Shown one piece after another: positions 10,337-18,264 of a stretch of DNA of 64,000 nt (its first letter is position 1; each line of letters opens with the position of its first letter). This DNA is from Archaeoglobus sulfaticallidus PM70-1 (GTDB taxonomy: Archaea; Halobacteriota; Archaeoglobi; Archaeoglobales; Archaeoglobaceae): contig NC_021169.1 in assembly GCF_000385565.1 (NCBI RefSeq), forward strand, positions 372,001 through 436,000. Direction: 5' to 3'. The position numbers and the translations under genes were made by a program. The notes under the pieces are model-generated. The model did no database searches. It saw only the letters and a program-made list of their open reading frames with translations, and had not been told where the DNA came from.

Positions 10337-11356
10337 CTATAGCTTCCTCGCAACGATCATCTTCACATCATCTTTCATCTTGAAAACATTCAGTATTTCA
10401 AAGCCGGTATCCTCTAAAGCGTTTATATATCCCTCAAGGCTCAGATCTCCTTCAAATGTATAGGCCTTCAGACCCTTCTCTATTCCGAAGTTCCACAGAT
10501 TCCAGTGCAGATCTGCGAGATCTATGTCGGACTCGGGAAAACACTGCCGGTTTATGTAAATTCCTCCATTCTTCAAGCATCTCCATATCTTTGGAATCAG
10601 TTCAGCCCTTTTCCCTCCTGGATTGTAGGATGAGAACACGATGTCGTAATCCTCTCCGAGCTCATCCGTGAAGAAGTTTCCGGGTATAACATCAACCCTT
10701 CTGGCATTGTACTTCCTTATGTACTTCTTTGTCTCCTCTACAACATCTGGCAGATCGAAAACATAAGCTTTCAGATTCTCATTCAGCATTGTAAACGCTA
10801 TTGAATAAAGCCCATGCCCTCCTCCGAGATCTAGGAGCTTTCTTGCCTTTCTGAAGAAATTTAGTGAAGAGATGAGTTTAACAGTGCTCTGCAACTCACC
10901 GAGCAATGAGTTCTGTGCTAATGAGTGTATGATTCTCTGGGAAAAGAAGTTCTCGATGTTGAATCTTGTCTGCTCACCTTTCAGGGCTTTGGGTAAGTTG
11001 AGCCATATCAGCGAACTCTCCATGGCATTCCTGACATAGTACAGCTGGGAGTATGGAGAATCTGTCAGGAACTTATCGGCCATCTCGCTGTTCACATATC
11101 TGTCGCCATCTTTCCTCAACAACCCGAGCTTAACAAGGTTCTCAAGAAACAGGAAGAGGATCTTGTTGTTGAATCCTGTCTTCGATTCAATTTCGTGCAG
11201 GGTTTTTGGTTCTTTAAGCATGTCGAATATTCCTACATCGACGGCACTTTTGAACAGGAAGAACTTCCTGAACCCATTCAGAATGTCCTCAAAGAAAGGC
11301 TCAAATTCTTCAGGAGGTTCCATAAAAAGCTCGTTAAAGCGATATACGGCTTCCAT
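10337..11356 (-). CDS. SAM-dependent methyltransferase, O-methyltransferase (family 2) type
   Basis: The 339-residue protein has the layout of the plant/bacterial O-methyltransferase family 2: an N-terminal winged-helix dimerisation domain (about 30-100; VDVGIFDMLKEPKTLHEIES, LENLVKLGLLRKDGDRY), then a Rossmann SAM domain with LLDLGGGHG (175-182), AYVFDLPDVVEETKKY and VIPGNFFTDELGEDYDIV. The substrate is unknown. The usual catalytic His region (HWNLWNFG) has a His but cannot be assigned by eye. It follows the broken ABC-ATPase gene by 1 nt on the same strand, so it belonged to the former ABC transporter/FmdE operon. A role with that transporter's metal or corrinoid ligand is speculation. Confidence 0.75.
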   Translation of the reverse strand: MEAVYRFNELFMEPPEEFEPFFEDILNGFRKFFLFKSAVDVGIFDMLKEPKTLHEIESKTGFNNKILFLFLENLVKLGLLRKDGDRYVNSEMADKFLTDSPYSQLYYVRNAMESSLIWLNLPKALKGEQTRFNIENFFSQRIIHSLAQNSLLGELQSTVKLISSLNFFRKARKLLDLGGGHGLYSIAFTMLNENLKAYVFDLPDVVEETKKYIRKYNARRVDVIPGNFFTDELGEDYDIVFSSYNPGGKRAELIPKIWRCLKNGGIYINRQCFPESDIDLADLHWNLWNFGIEKGLKAYTFEGDLSLEGYINALEDTGFEILNVFKMKDDVKMIVARKL

Positions 11357-11357
11357 T

Positions 11358-11723
11358 CTAACACCTCACAGGAACTATCAACCTCTTTCCATCTTTTTCA
11401 AAAACGGAAACAGAGATCCCATAAACCTGCCTTATATTCTTCTCATTCAGAACCTCGCTCCCACCATTTGCGACAATCCTCCCATTTTTGACCATGATTA
11501 TTCTGTCAGCGTATATGGAAGCGAGGTTGAGATCATGCATGGTCAGAATTGCCGAAATTTTTCTCTCCTCAGCAATCCTTCTGAGAATATCCATAAGCTC
11601 GATCTGGTTTTTGAGATCGAGGTTGTTTGTCGGCTCGTCGAGCAGGAGAATCTTCGGCTCCTGAGCTAAAGCTCTTGCTATAACAACTTTCTGCAGCTCT
11701 CCTCCACTCAACTCATTAATTTT
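11358..11723 (-). pseudogene. ABC transporter ATPase, C-terminal remnant (siderophore/cobalamin type)
   Basis: Only the second half of an ATPase is left: KINELSGGELQKVVIARAL (signature), PKILLLDEPTNNLDLKNQ (Walker B and D-loop), LTMHDLNLAS (H-loop) and IIMVKNGRIVANGG. The best matches by eye are FepC/BtuD-type importer ATPases of iron-siderophore, haem or cobalamin systems. The N-terminal 120-130 residues, including the Walker A lysine, are missing, so it cannot bind ATP normally. The frame is interrupted at its 5' end exactly where a signal-peptide sequence of another gene begins (11726-11776). No permease or complete binding protein is nearby. I interpret it as the 3' end left by a multi-gene deletion. 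Confidence 0.8.
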
Positions 11724-11776
11724 CAGCCAAGCATTACAACCGAGAGAATGAGCAAAACAAGCAATAACCTCTTCAT
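11723..11776 (-). pseudogene. Lipoprotein signal-peptide remnant of a lost ABC substrate-binding protein
   Basis: Starting at an ATG that overlaps the fmdE stop by 4 nt (ATGA), the frame reads MKRLLLVLLILSVVMLG and then TGA. This is a textbook lipoprotein signal peptide: positive N-terminus, hydrophobic core and a lipobox ending Leu-Gly where the next codon should be Cys (TGC/TGT) but reads TGA. Immediately after, in another frame, the sequence becomes the ABC-ATPase signature region. The most direct reading is a deletion joining codon 18 of a substrate-binding lipoprotein gene to the middle of the ATPase gene, losing the binding protein body, the permease and the Walker A half. A functional 17-residue peptide is unlikely. 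Confidence 0.65.
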
Positions 11777-12459
11777 TTCATCACCTCAAATGGGTTGAAA
11801 TGTTCAATACCCCTTCCAACAACGCTGTGAACATGATCCAGGCAGGCGAGGCAGAAAACCTTCCCATCCCTGTCTTTCCTTGTTTTTGTCTCCATTACAA
11901 GCTCTCCACAGACTGAACACCTCAGACTGTTGAAAATTGGAGCCCTCTCTATTGGTTTCACATTAACTTCCTTAATCCAGAAATCCTCCTCAGGAACTCC
12001 AGCAAGCTCTCTCCCGATATCCTCCCACAGTTGTCTGAATTCCTCTAGCTCTTTTTCGTCTCCCTCTCTTCTGACGATGACCCTATCAAACAGCTCCAGT
12101 ACATCTTTTGGGAAGTACTTGCTCCTGATGTTTTCAGCATCAACATAAACCCTGATACCCTTCCACTCTCCTCTTTTAACAACAGTAACGGCATTCTTTC
12201 CAATATCAGCGTAGATCAGGCTGTTGTTCCCGAATGTGCAGCCGGTAGCTATCTGAACACCATCAGCAAAACAGTTGTTACATTCAACAATAGCCAGTAT
12301 TTCCTCTCCAACGCTCTCTTTATATTCGGCTCTATCTATTCCAAGCTTATTTAGAGCTATAACTGATGCTTTAATCCCGAGAACCAGAAATGGACAGATA
12401 TGGCCGTGAAATTGCTTTGCAGTTTCTATGAGTCTGTATACATCATCATCTTTTCCCAT
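11773..12459 (-). CDS. FmdE family protein with C-terminal zinc finger
   Basis: The 228-residue protein belongs to the FmdE/Tra5 family, named after a protein co-purified with molybdenum formylmethanofuran dehydrogenase; its function is not established. The N-terminal domain contains QFHGHICPFLVLGIKAS (His18, His20, Cys22), ECNNCFADGVQIATGCTFGN and a second conserved block. About residues 178-215 form a treble-clef-like zinc finger with CSVC and CLAC pairs. FmdE-like genes often neighbour ABC transporters for iron or corrinoids in archaea, and here the downstream transporter is destroyed. A TATA-like TTTTTTAATA about 25 nt before the ATG suggests a leaderless transcript, divergent from the polyferredoxin. 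Confidence 0.82.
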   Translation of the reverse strand: MGKDDDVYRLIETAKQFHGHICPFLVLGIKASVIALNKLGIDRAEYKESVGEEILAIVECNNCFADGVQIATGCTFGNNSLIYADIGKNAVTVVKRGEWKGIRVYVDAENIRSKYFPKDVLELFDRVIVRREGDEKELEEFRQLWEDIGRELAGVPEEDFWIKEVNVKPIERAPIFNSLRCSVCGELVMETKTRKDRDGKVFCLACLDHVHSVVGRGIEHFNPFEVMK

Positions 12460-12681
12460 ACCCTAAGTTGAATTTGGTATTAAAAAAGTTTTATGTTTTG
12501 CTACGGAGTCATAAAATTACCATGATTTAGTATCAAAATTGGTGTTGCATTTGTGCTTGATGTAATATTTCTAATTTGGTTTACACAATCGATGAAAAAG
12601 GGTAGTCAATTAACATTAATTTTAATTACAGTATTTATTAAACCCTCGCTGGTTGTGAATCATTTATAATTACCGGATTAA

Positions 12682-12690
12682 ATTTTTAAA
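12682..12690 (+). promoter_or_regulatory. TATA box of the polyferredoxin gene
   Basis: ATTTTTAAA is centred 27-28 nt before the ATG at 12714, so the transcript is probably leaderless. The 254-bp divergent spacer (12460-12713) also carries the fmdE promoter near 12478-12488. It is AT-rich and I see no other gene in it. Confidence 0.45.
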
Positions 12691-12713
12691 TTGCATAACT
12701 GCACGGTTGCGTA

Positions 12714-13844
12714 ATGGTGCAAACTGAACTTCTCAACAGGAAATCAAATTCAGAGCTATACTTCAGTGGCGAACTCTGCAGGGGGTGTCAGATATGCACA
12801 TCTGTTTGCCCAAGAAACGCGATATCTGTTTTCAGGGATGATGGGGGATTTACTGCGGAAGTAGGCGATAACTGCAACCTCTGCGGAACATGCTCTGATT
12901 TCTGCCCGTATGGGGCTCTGGCAGTTAAGCGAGATGGAAAGAAGGGAATCTTTACGGAAATCCTTAAAAAAGAGCTTGAATTCGAGAAGGTAAGTGTAGA
13001 TGACAGCAAATGCACCTACTGTGGGTTGTGCATGCAGAACTGCCCACATGATGCCATATCGGTTAAGAGAAAGCTGAACATCGGGAAGATAAGGGGAGGA
13101 AAGATCGAAATCAGGGATGGATGTATCAACTGCAGGTTGTGCGTGATGTTCTGCCCGACGAAGGCAATTTCTGTATCTGACAGGCCTGAAATTAATGAGG
13201 ATAGGTGCATATACTGTGAGATCTGCTCTGCTGTTTGCCCGAAGGATGTTATCTCTGTACACTGCGATTCATGCAGACTCCAGGCAAGTAATGTTCTTGA
13301 AGGGCGTGTTGAGGTTGATGAAAGCAGATGTGCGACATGCGGGATCTGTGCAGAGGTTTGTCCAGAGAATGCGATAAGGGTTAACAGGCTGTTCAAGGGT
13401 AGACAGCACTTCAAGGCTGAGAAATGCTACGGGCTTGACTGCTCAATCTGCAAAGAGATATGCCCGAATCTGGCCATTCAGTACAGATACACACCTGAAA
13501 AAGAGGTTATCTTCCTTGATAGATGCAACTTCTGTGGTGTCTGTGAGAACTCCTGTCCTGCTGGAGCCATAGAGATCGAGAGAGAACTGAGCGATGATGT
13601 AAATCTGCTTGAGATTCATCTGAATGGAAAGAAGGTAAACAAGAAATCTGTTATAGCTGTTAACGATAACTGCTTTGGTTGCGGGATATGCAGTTCTCTA
13701 TGCCCGTTAATCAAGGGAGGATTGACGATTGACCTCGCTCACGGGAAGGCTGTGGTTGTAGATTCATCAGCCTGCACGGCGTGTGGAGTATGCTCATCCA
13801 ACTGCCCTGCGGGAGCAATAACAATAAGGGAGGTAAAAACTTGA
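12714..13844 (+). CDS. Polyferredoxin with ten [4Fe-4S] motifs
   Basis: The 376-residue protein is almost entirely ferredoxin motifs. I count ten CxxCxxCxxxCP-type sets: CRGCQICTSVCP, CNLCGTCSDFCP, CTYCGLCMQNCP, CINCRLCVMFCP, CIYCEICSAVCP, CATCGICAEVCP, a variant with a four-residue first gap (CYGLDCSICKEICP), CNFCGVCENSCP, CFGCGICSSLCP and CTACGVCSSNCP. Clusters bind in pairs, so up to ten [4Fe-4S] clusters are expected. Such proteins (FwdF, MvhB) act as electron wires next to formylmethanofuran dehydrogenase or hydrogenase/heterodisulfide reductase. No partner oxidoreductase is adjacent, so the partner is unknown; the divergent FmdE neighbour makes the formylmethanofuran system a reasonable guess. 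Monocistronic, cytoplasmic. Confidence 0.9.
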   Translation: MVQTELLNRKSNSELYFSGELCRGCQICTSVCPRNAISVFRDDGGFTAEVGDNCNLCGTCSDFCPYGALAVKRDGKKGIFTEILKKELEFEKVSVDDSKCTYCGLCMQNCPHDAISVKRKLNIGKIRGGKIEIRDGCINCRLCVMFCPTKAISVSDRPEINEDRCIYCEICSAVCPKDVISVHCDSCRLQASNVLEGRVEVDESRCATCGICAEVCPENAIRVNRLFKGRQHFKAEKCYGLDCSICKEICPNLAIQYRYTPEKEVIFLDRCNFCGVCENSCPAGAIEIERELSDDVNLLEIHLNGKKVNKKSVIAVNDNCFGCGICSSLCPLIKGGLTIDLAHGKAVVVDSSACTACGVCSSNCPAGAITIREVKT

Positions 13845-13851
13845 ATTTTTT

Positions 13852-13932
13852 CTAGTTTTCGAATTCCTCAACCATTTCAGGTTTTTTCTTTTTCAGAACT
13901 TCCATGGCTGTTAGCCATATTGCCGCGTTCAT
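13852..13932 (-). CDS. Possible 26-residue small protein
   Basis: An ATG-to-TAG frame of 26 codons, starting MNAAIWLTAMEVLKKKKPE and ending EEFEN, reads as a short amphipathic helix with a lysine run. A TATA-like TTTATTTGA lies about 28 nt upstream, the spacing seen for leaderless genes here. It sits alone between the convergent polyferredoxin gene and fno. It is too short to assign and could be chance or the tail of a lost gene. Confidence 0.25.
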   Translation of the reverse strand: MNAAIWLTAMEVLKKKKPEMVEEFEN

Positions 13933-13998
13933 CAAATGAACTTAATATAGAATCAAATAAATTTGTCAATGGCTCCAAAGGAAATGATTATGAAAATA

Positions 13999-14652
13999 TC
14001 ATGAAAACTTAACACCCAATCCTTTCTTCTTGTTTCTGAGCATGATGTTGATCAGGAGTGGAGTTATACCCTCCACGAATGAGGATATGGATAAAGGCCC
14101 AGCATCAAATGCTTCAAGCCCGTCTATTGAGTTTATGATCTCAATTACCTTCTTCTTCGCATCATCGTCGTCTCCACAAACAGCAACGCTCCAGTCGAAC
14201 TTTGAATTCAGATCTGCAAACCTCTCTGCCGGGACATTGTTGAACGCGCAGATAACAGTGCTGTCCTTAAGGATTGAAGCGAGCTTCTGTGCTGCAGACC
14301 CCTCGGGAAGTTTGGAAATTCTCATGACATCTCCATCCTTTTCCATTGGCACGAGCGGTGAGATCACAATCTTACCTTTAAGCTTGCCCCTCAGCTTTTC
14401 AGCGGTTGAGAAAGCGTGCCTCCATGGGATGGCGAAAATGGCTATCTCGCACTCTTCAGCGGCATCCTCATTGGCCAGCCCCCTGACTCTTGCGGAACTG
14501 ATTTTATGGAGTACGCTGTTGTACTCCTCAGCAACCCTCTTCGCCTTTTCAAGCCCTCTGGATCCAATTATAACATCGTAGCCGTTCATGGCCAAGCGAA
14601 TGGCCAAACCTCTTCCTAAATGCCCAGTACCTCCTATCAGGGCTATCTTCAT
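13999..14652 (-). CDS. fno: F420H2:NADP+ oxidoreductase
   Basis: Transfers hydride between reduced coenzyme F420 and NADP+, linking the C1/F420 pathway to NADPH. The 217 residues match the A. fulgidus enzyme (about 212). The N-terminal Rossmann motif is IGGTGHLGRGLA (6-17), followed by the NADP-binding loop IIGSRGLEKAKR, in which Ser-Arg would contact the 2'-phosphate, then AIFAIPWRHA, VISPLVPMEKDGD and DAGPLSISSFVEG, which in the family lies at the F420 site. It has its own position between the polyferredoxin and malic enzyme. Context is consistent with supplying NADPH alongside icd and malic enzyme. Confidence 0.93.
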   Translation of the reverse strand: MKIALIGGTGHLGRGLAIRLAMNGYDVIIGSRGLEKAKRVAEEYNSVLHKISSARVRGLANEDAAEECEIAIFAIPWRHAFSTAEKLRGKLKGKIVISPLVPMEKDGDVMRISKLPEGSAAQKLASILKDSTVICAFNNVPAERFADLNSKFDWSVAVCGDDDDAKKKVIEIINSIDGLEAFDAGPLSISSFVEGITPLLINIMLRNKKKGLGVKFS

Positions 14653-14693
14653 TGAACCACCGATATGGTTTTGGTTGGCTTTGGTCTCTCAAA

Positions 14694-16079
14694 TTATTCT
14701 ATCACGGACAGGTTGAGTTCAACCCCGTTCGGGGGCTTACTAATGAAACCCTTTTCCATCAACATTTTTATTTTTTCTTCGGTTGTGAGTATTATGTCTT
14801 TTGCTCTTTCATAAACATCTTCTTTCGAAAGCTTCAGCCTTGCAACTCCCTGCTCGATAGCCTTCATTGCTGTGGCTGTGGCAACTTCTGGAAAGACATC
14901 TGGCTCTGACATTTTTGGTATCACATAATCTTCGCTCAAACCCTTTCTCTCCGCATAAGCCACAAGGGCTTTTGCAGCCTCGATTGCCATCTCATCGGTT
15001 ATCGTTCTCGCCCTGACTTCCAGAACACCCCTGAAAACTGCTGGGAACACCAAGGAATTGTTCACCTGATTCGGAAAGTCACTTCTACCAGTCCCGACTA
15101 TCCTCGCTCCAGCTTCCTTAGCCTCCCACGGCCACATCTCTGGTATTGGATTCGCCTCAAGGAAAACGATGGCATCATCATTCATCTTCTCGACCCATTC
15201 CTTCCTGATAACTCCTGGGCCCGGTTTGCTCGCTGCAATCAGCACATCCGTCCCCTCAATTGCCTCTGCCATCCCTCCCTCTCTGCCCTCGCCGTTCGTT
15301 TCGAGGCAGTATCTCCACTTGTATGGATCTTTATCTTTCCCGGCCTCGATATCCTTTCTGTTTGGATGCAGAATTCCCTTGCTGTCAACTATGAATATCT
15401 TCTTTGGATCCGCTCCAGCCTTTATCAGAAGCCTCACGGCTGCGACATTTGCGGCTCCAACACCTATTACTGATATGTAAACTTCTGAAAGTTTCTTACC
15501 AACAACCTTCAAGGCTCCAAGTGTTGCTGCGAGAGTTGCTGTGGCTGTACCCTGCTGATCATCATGCCATACCGGGATGTCAAGCTCCTCTCTGAGCCTG
15601 TCGAGGATGTAAAAGCACTTTGGCTTGGATATATCCTCCAGGTTGATACCTCCAAATGTTGGAGAGATAGCCTTGACTACCTCGATAAACCTGTCAGGAT
15701 CCTTTTCATCCAGAACAATAGGAATCGCATCAACCCCACCCAGATACTTGAACAGCAATGCCTTTCCCTCCATAACTGGAAGGGCAGCTTTAGGTCCAAT
15801 ATCTCCGAGACCGAGAACTCTTGTGCCATCTGTGACGATTGCAACAGTATTCCATTTGTTCGTGTAATCGTACACCTTCTCAGGATCCTCTGCTATTTCC
15901 AAGCAAGGTTTCGCAACTCCGGGAGTATACCACACACTGAAATCTCCTAGGTCTCTGATAGCACATTTCGGAACAATCTCTATTTTACCTCTGTAGTGTT
16001 TATGCCATGAGCTTGAGATTTTTTCAGGAAGTTTAGCTTTTTCCAGCAATTCTTCGACTGTAACCTTCATATCTTCCAC
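14694..16079 (-). CDS. NAD(P)-dependent malic enzyme
   Basis: Oxidatively decarboxylates malate to pyruvate. The 461-residue protein lacks the phosphotransacetylase-like C-terminal domain of MaeB, so it is the short type. Visible motifs: FSVWYTPGVAKPCLEIAEDP (about 46-65), GLGDIGPKAALPVMEGKALL, the metal/substrate segment GGINLEDISKPKCF, PVWHDDQQGTATATLAA, and the Rossmann motif VIGVGAANVAA. After the dinucleotide loop the acidic IVDSKG leaves NAD versus NADP undecided. It is transcribed toward fno with a 41-nt gap, so they might be co-transcribed, giving NADPH/F420H2 exchange. Confidence 0.93.
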   Translation of the reverse strand: MEDMKVTVEELLEKAKLPEKISSSWHKHYRGKIEIVPKCAIRDLGDFSVWYTPGVAKPCLEIAEDPEKVYDYTNKWNTVAIVTDGTRVLGLGDIGPKAALPVMEGKALLFKYLGGVDAIPIVLDEKDPDRFIEVVKAISPTFGGINLEDISKPKCFYILDRLREELDIPVWHDDQQGTATATLAATLGALKVVGKKLSEVYISVIGVGAANVAAVRLLIKAGADPKKIFIVDSKGILHPNRKDIEAGKDKDPYKWRYCLETNGEGREGGMAEAIEGTDVLIAASKPGPGVIRKEWVEKMNDDAIVFLEANPIPEMWPWEAKEAGARIVGTGRSDFPNQVNNSLVFPAVFRGVLEVRARTITDEMAIEAAKALVAYAERKGLSEDYVIPKMSEPDVFPEVATATAMKAIEQGVARLKLSKEDVYERAKDIILTTEEKIKMLMEKGFISKPPNGVELNLSVIE

Positions 16080-16197
16080 CTATTTACAATGTTTTATTAT
16101 TAACTAAATAACGCTTTCCCGAATTTTTTAATAAAGTATCGAAAATTGTACGCGTTATGCATAAACTTTATTAACTATATATCTCAGGAAAACTCTA

Positions 16198-16752
16198 ATG
16201 AGCAAAAAGTACACGAGAGTTTCGGTAGCTCTTGACAAAAAGACGGAAGAGATGCTCAATATACTCGTCCGAAAAAAGAACACAACTGTTTCTGAAATTA
16301 TAAGAAGAGCCATAAATACATATTTCGAACTTGAGAATGCGACAACAAGAATTACACCGGATGTGACAAAGATATACACGGACTTTCTCTCCGATGGAGA
16401 GCACTGTATTGTCGATATAGAGCACTGGACTGCGATGTGGGAGGAGTTGAACAGGAACTCATCGGAAGAATTCTGGGAAATTATGGAGAGGATAGGCTAT
16501 GAGCATGGGATACAGTATCTGAACAAGGGCATGACCGATGTTTATGATATCTTAAGATACATGGAGGTTGGCAACTGGTTCAGACTCAAGATAGACGGAG
16601 AGGGATGCTACACGCTCGTTTTATCCACGCACACATCTCAAAAGTTCCTCAAAGTCTTTCTCGAGAATCTCTTTAAAGCTCAGAATAATCCGGTTGAGAT
16701 CTATGAAGGATATGGAAAATTGAGAATCGTTAAAGTTAGAAAGAAGGATTAA
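16198..16752 (+). CDS. RHH (CopG-type) regulator with uncharacterised C-terminal domain
   Basis: Residues 5-45 form a ribbon-helix-helix DNA-binding unit (TRVSVALDKKTEEMLNILV, then TTVSEIIRRAINTYF). About 130 residues follow with a pattern I do not recognise: IEHWTAMWEELN, EEFW, LNKGMTD, ILRYMEVGNWFRLKI, TLVLSTHTSQKFLKVFLENL. The same domain order and motifs are in the protein at 27040-27570, so they are paralogues of one regulator family whose second domain probably senses a ligand or oligomerises. A TATA-like TTTATTAAC about 26 nt before the ATG indicates a leaderless transcript. Its 3' end overlaps hisH (convergent) by 4 nt. Target genes are unknown. Confidence 0.75.
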   Translation: MSKKYTRVSVALDKKTEEMLNILVRKKNTTVSEIIRRAINTYFELENATTRITPDVTKIYTDFLSDGEHCIVDIEHWTAMWEELNRNSSEEFWEIMERIGYEHGIQYLNKGMTDVYDILRYMEVGNWFRLKIDGEGCYTLVLSTHTSQKFLKVFLENLFKAQNNPVEIYEGYGKLRIVKVRKKD

Positions 16753-17342
16753 GCCCTGCAGATCCTGTAGAAGTTCTCGAGGAGCTTAATTCCGTCATCT
16801 CCACTCTTTTCCGGATGGAACTGTACACCATAGTAATTGTCCTTGCTTACTGCTGAGGCAAAGGAAATGCCGTAATCTGTTTCTGTTAAAATGAAGCTTT
16901 TTTCAGTTTCAAGGAAGTAGGAATGGACGAAATAGAAGAATGTTCCACTCTCTATTCCATGCAGTAGTTCATTATCCTTAACGATCTCGATCTGATTCCA
17001 CCCCATGTGCGGGATCTTTCCAACATCATCCTGGAATTTCCTAACGACTCCGGGAATTATGTTCAGACATTCAACCTCTCCGCCTTCATAGCTAAGGGTT
17101 GCGAACAACTGCATTCCAAGGCAGATTCCCAGCACAGGTACATCCGTGCTTTTTATGAATTCCTTCAATTCTTTTAGTTTCTCCATTGCCGGCCTAACAG
17201 CACCCACACCGGGCAGAACGATTCCAGAAGAGTTCTTCAGATCTTCCAAATCTCTTGTTATCTTCGTTTTTGCCCCGACCATCTCAAGGGCTTTTTTTAT
17301 ACTCTTTAGATTCCCTACACCATAATCAACAATCGAGATCAC
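16749..17342 (-). CDS. hisH: Imidazole glycerol phosphate synthase, glutaminase subunit HisH
   Basis: Releases ammonia from glutamine for HisF in histidine biosynthesis. The 197-residue class I amidotransferase has VDYGVGNLKSIKKALE at the N-terminus, GIVLPGVGAV, the nucleophile Cys in VLGICLGMQLFA, and the His/Glu pair in YGVQFHPEKSG. It stands alone here; no other his gene is in the window, so the pathway genes are scattered. Converges with the upstream RHH regulator, overlapping by 4 nt. Confidence 0.95.
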   Translation of the reverse strand: MISIVDYGVGNLKSIKKALEMVGAKTKITRDLEDLKNSSGIVLPGVGAVRPAMEKLKELKEFIKSTDVPVLGICLGMQLFATLSYEGGEVECLNIIPGVVRKFQDDVGKIPHMGWNQIEIVKDNELLHGIESGTFFYFVHSYFLETEKSFILTETDYGISFASAVSKDNYYGVQFHPEKSGDDGIKLLENFYRICRA

Positions 17343-17538
17343 TTTAGAGAAGAGATTTCGGAGACTTAAAAAAATTTCGGGAAGGTGCTGGGACTATTAT
17401 GAAATAACTTTAGCCAACAGAACCAGCGTAAGCTAAGGCAACACACCAGAACAACCAAAGTGGATCAAAGGCAATACCCGTAACAAATAGCAGTTCTACA
17501 ACAAAAATCAAAAATATTGTTGCGATAAAGCTATTCAG

Positions 17539-18264
17539 ATGGTCATGGATGTCTGCCTCGTTGAACTGAAAACCCCGGAAAACATAGGCTTTGTAGCGAG
17601 GGTTATGAAAAATTTCGGCTTCAAGAATCTGGTGCTGTACAACTGCAACGTCTCCGATGAGTCATACATCACCGCAAGCCACGCGAAAGATGTGCTTGAG
17701 AATGCTCTGATTGTGGAAAACTTGGAGGATTATCTATCGGAAAAGAGCCTCGTTGTTGGAACCACTGGAATAACAACTTTAAGCGATGAAACATATCTAA
17801 GAAAACCGGTTTTCTATCCGGATGAGCTATCAGAGCATTTGAAGGGTAAGGCACCATCAATATCGATTCTTTTTGGCAGGGAGGACTATGGGCTTTACAA
17901 TGAGGAGATAAAGCTGTGTGATGTGCTGGTTTCAGTTCCAACCAGCCCGGAATACCCGGTCATGAATGTGAGTCATGCTGTGGCCGTGCTTCTTTATGAG
18001 CTAAGGGGAGAAGCTTATAAGATCGAGGAGAAATGCTATGTTAAAAATGCCGAGATAGACAGGCTTATATCATACTTCGAAGATTTACTCAATGTTGTGA
18101 GGTATCCGAAGCACAGAATACCGAGAACGCTGCTGATGCTGAAGAGAGTGAATTCAAGGGCTTTGATGACCAAAAACGAATATACAACCTACCTGGGTGT
18201 TGTGAGGAAGATTAAAGAATACATTGAAAAATTGGGAAGATTCGATGGAAATGAGAAGCGATAG
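17539..18264 (+). CDS. TrmJ-like SPOUT RNA methyltransferase
   Basis: SpoU/TrmH-fold enzyme expected to 2'-O-methylate RNA, most likely tRNA position 32 as in archaeal TrmJ. 241 residues with the family's motifs: CLVELKTPENIGFVARVMKN (motif 1, with Asn/Arg), ISILFGREDYGLYNEE (motif 2) and VMNVSHAVAVLLYEL (motif 3, knot and SAM site). The C-terminal helical extension of about 70 residues is typical of TrmJ. A TATA-like AAAAATATTG about 26 nt before the ATG suggests a leaderless start; a second ATG lies two codons in. The 196-bp spacer in front holds nothing else that I can identify. Overlaps the next gene, so is likely co-transcribed with it. Confidence 0.85.
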   Translation: MVMDVCLVELKTPENIGFVARVMKNFGFKNLVLYNCNVSDESYITASHAKDVLENALIVENLEDYLSEKSLVVGTTGITTLSDETYLRKPVFYPDELSEHLKGKAPSISILFGREDYGLYNEEIKLCDVLVSVPTSPEYPVMNVSHAVAVLLYELRGEAYKIEEKCYVKNAEIDRLISYFEDLLNVVRYPKHRIPRTLLMLKRVNSRALMTKNEYTTYLGVVRKIKEYIEKLGRFDGNEKR

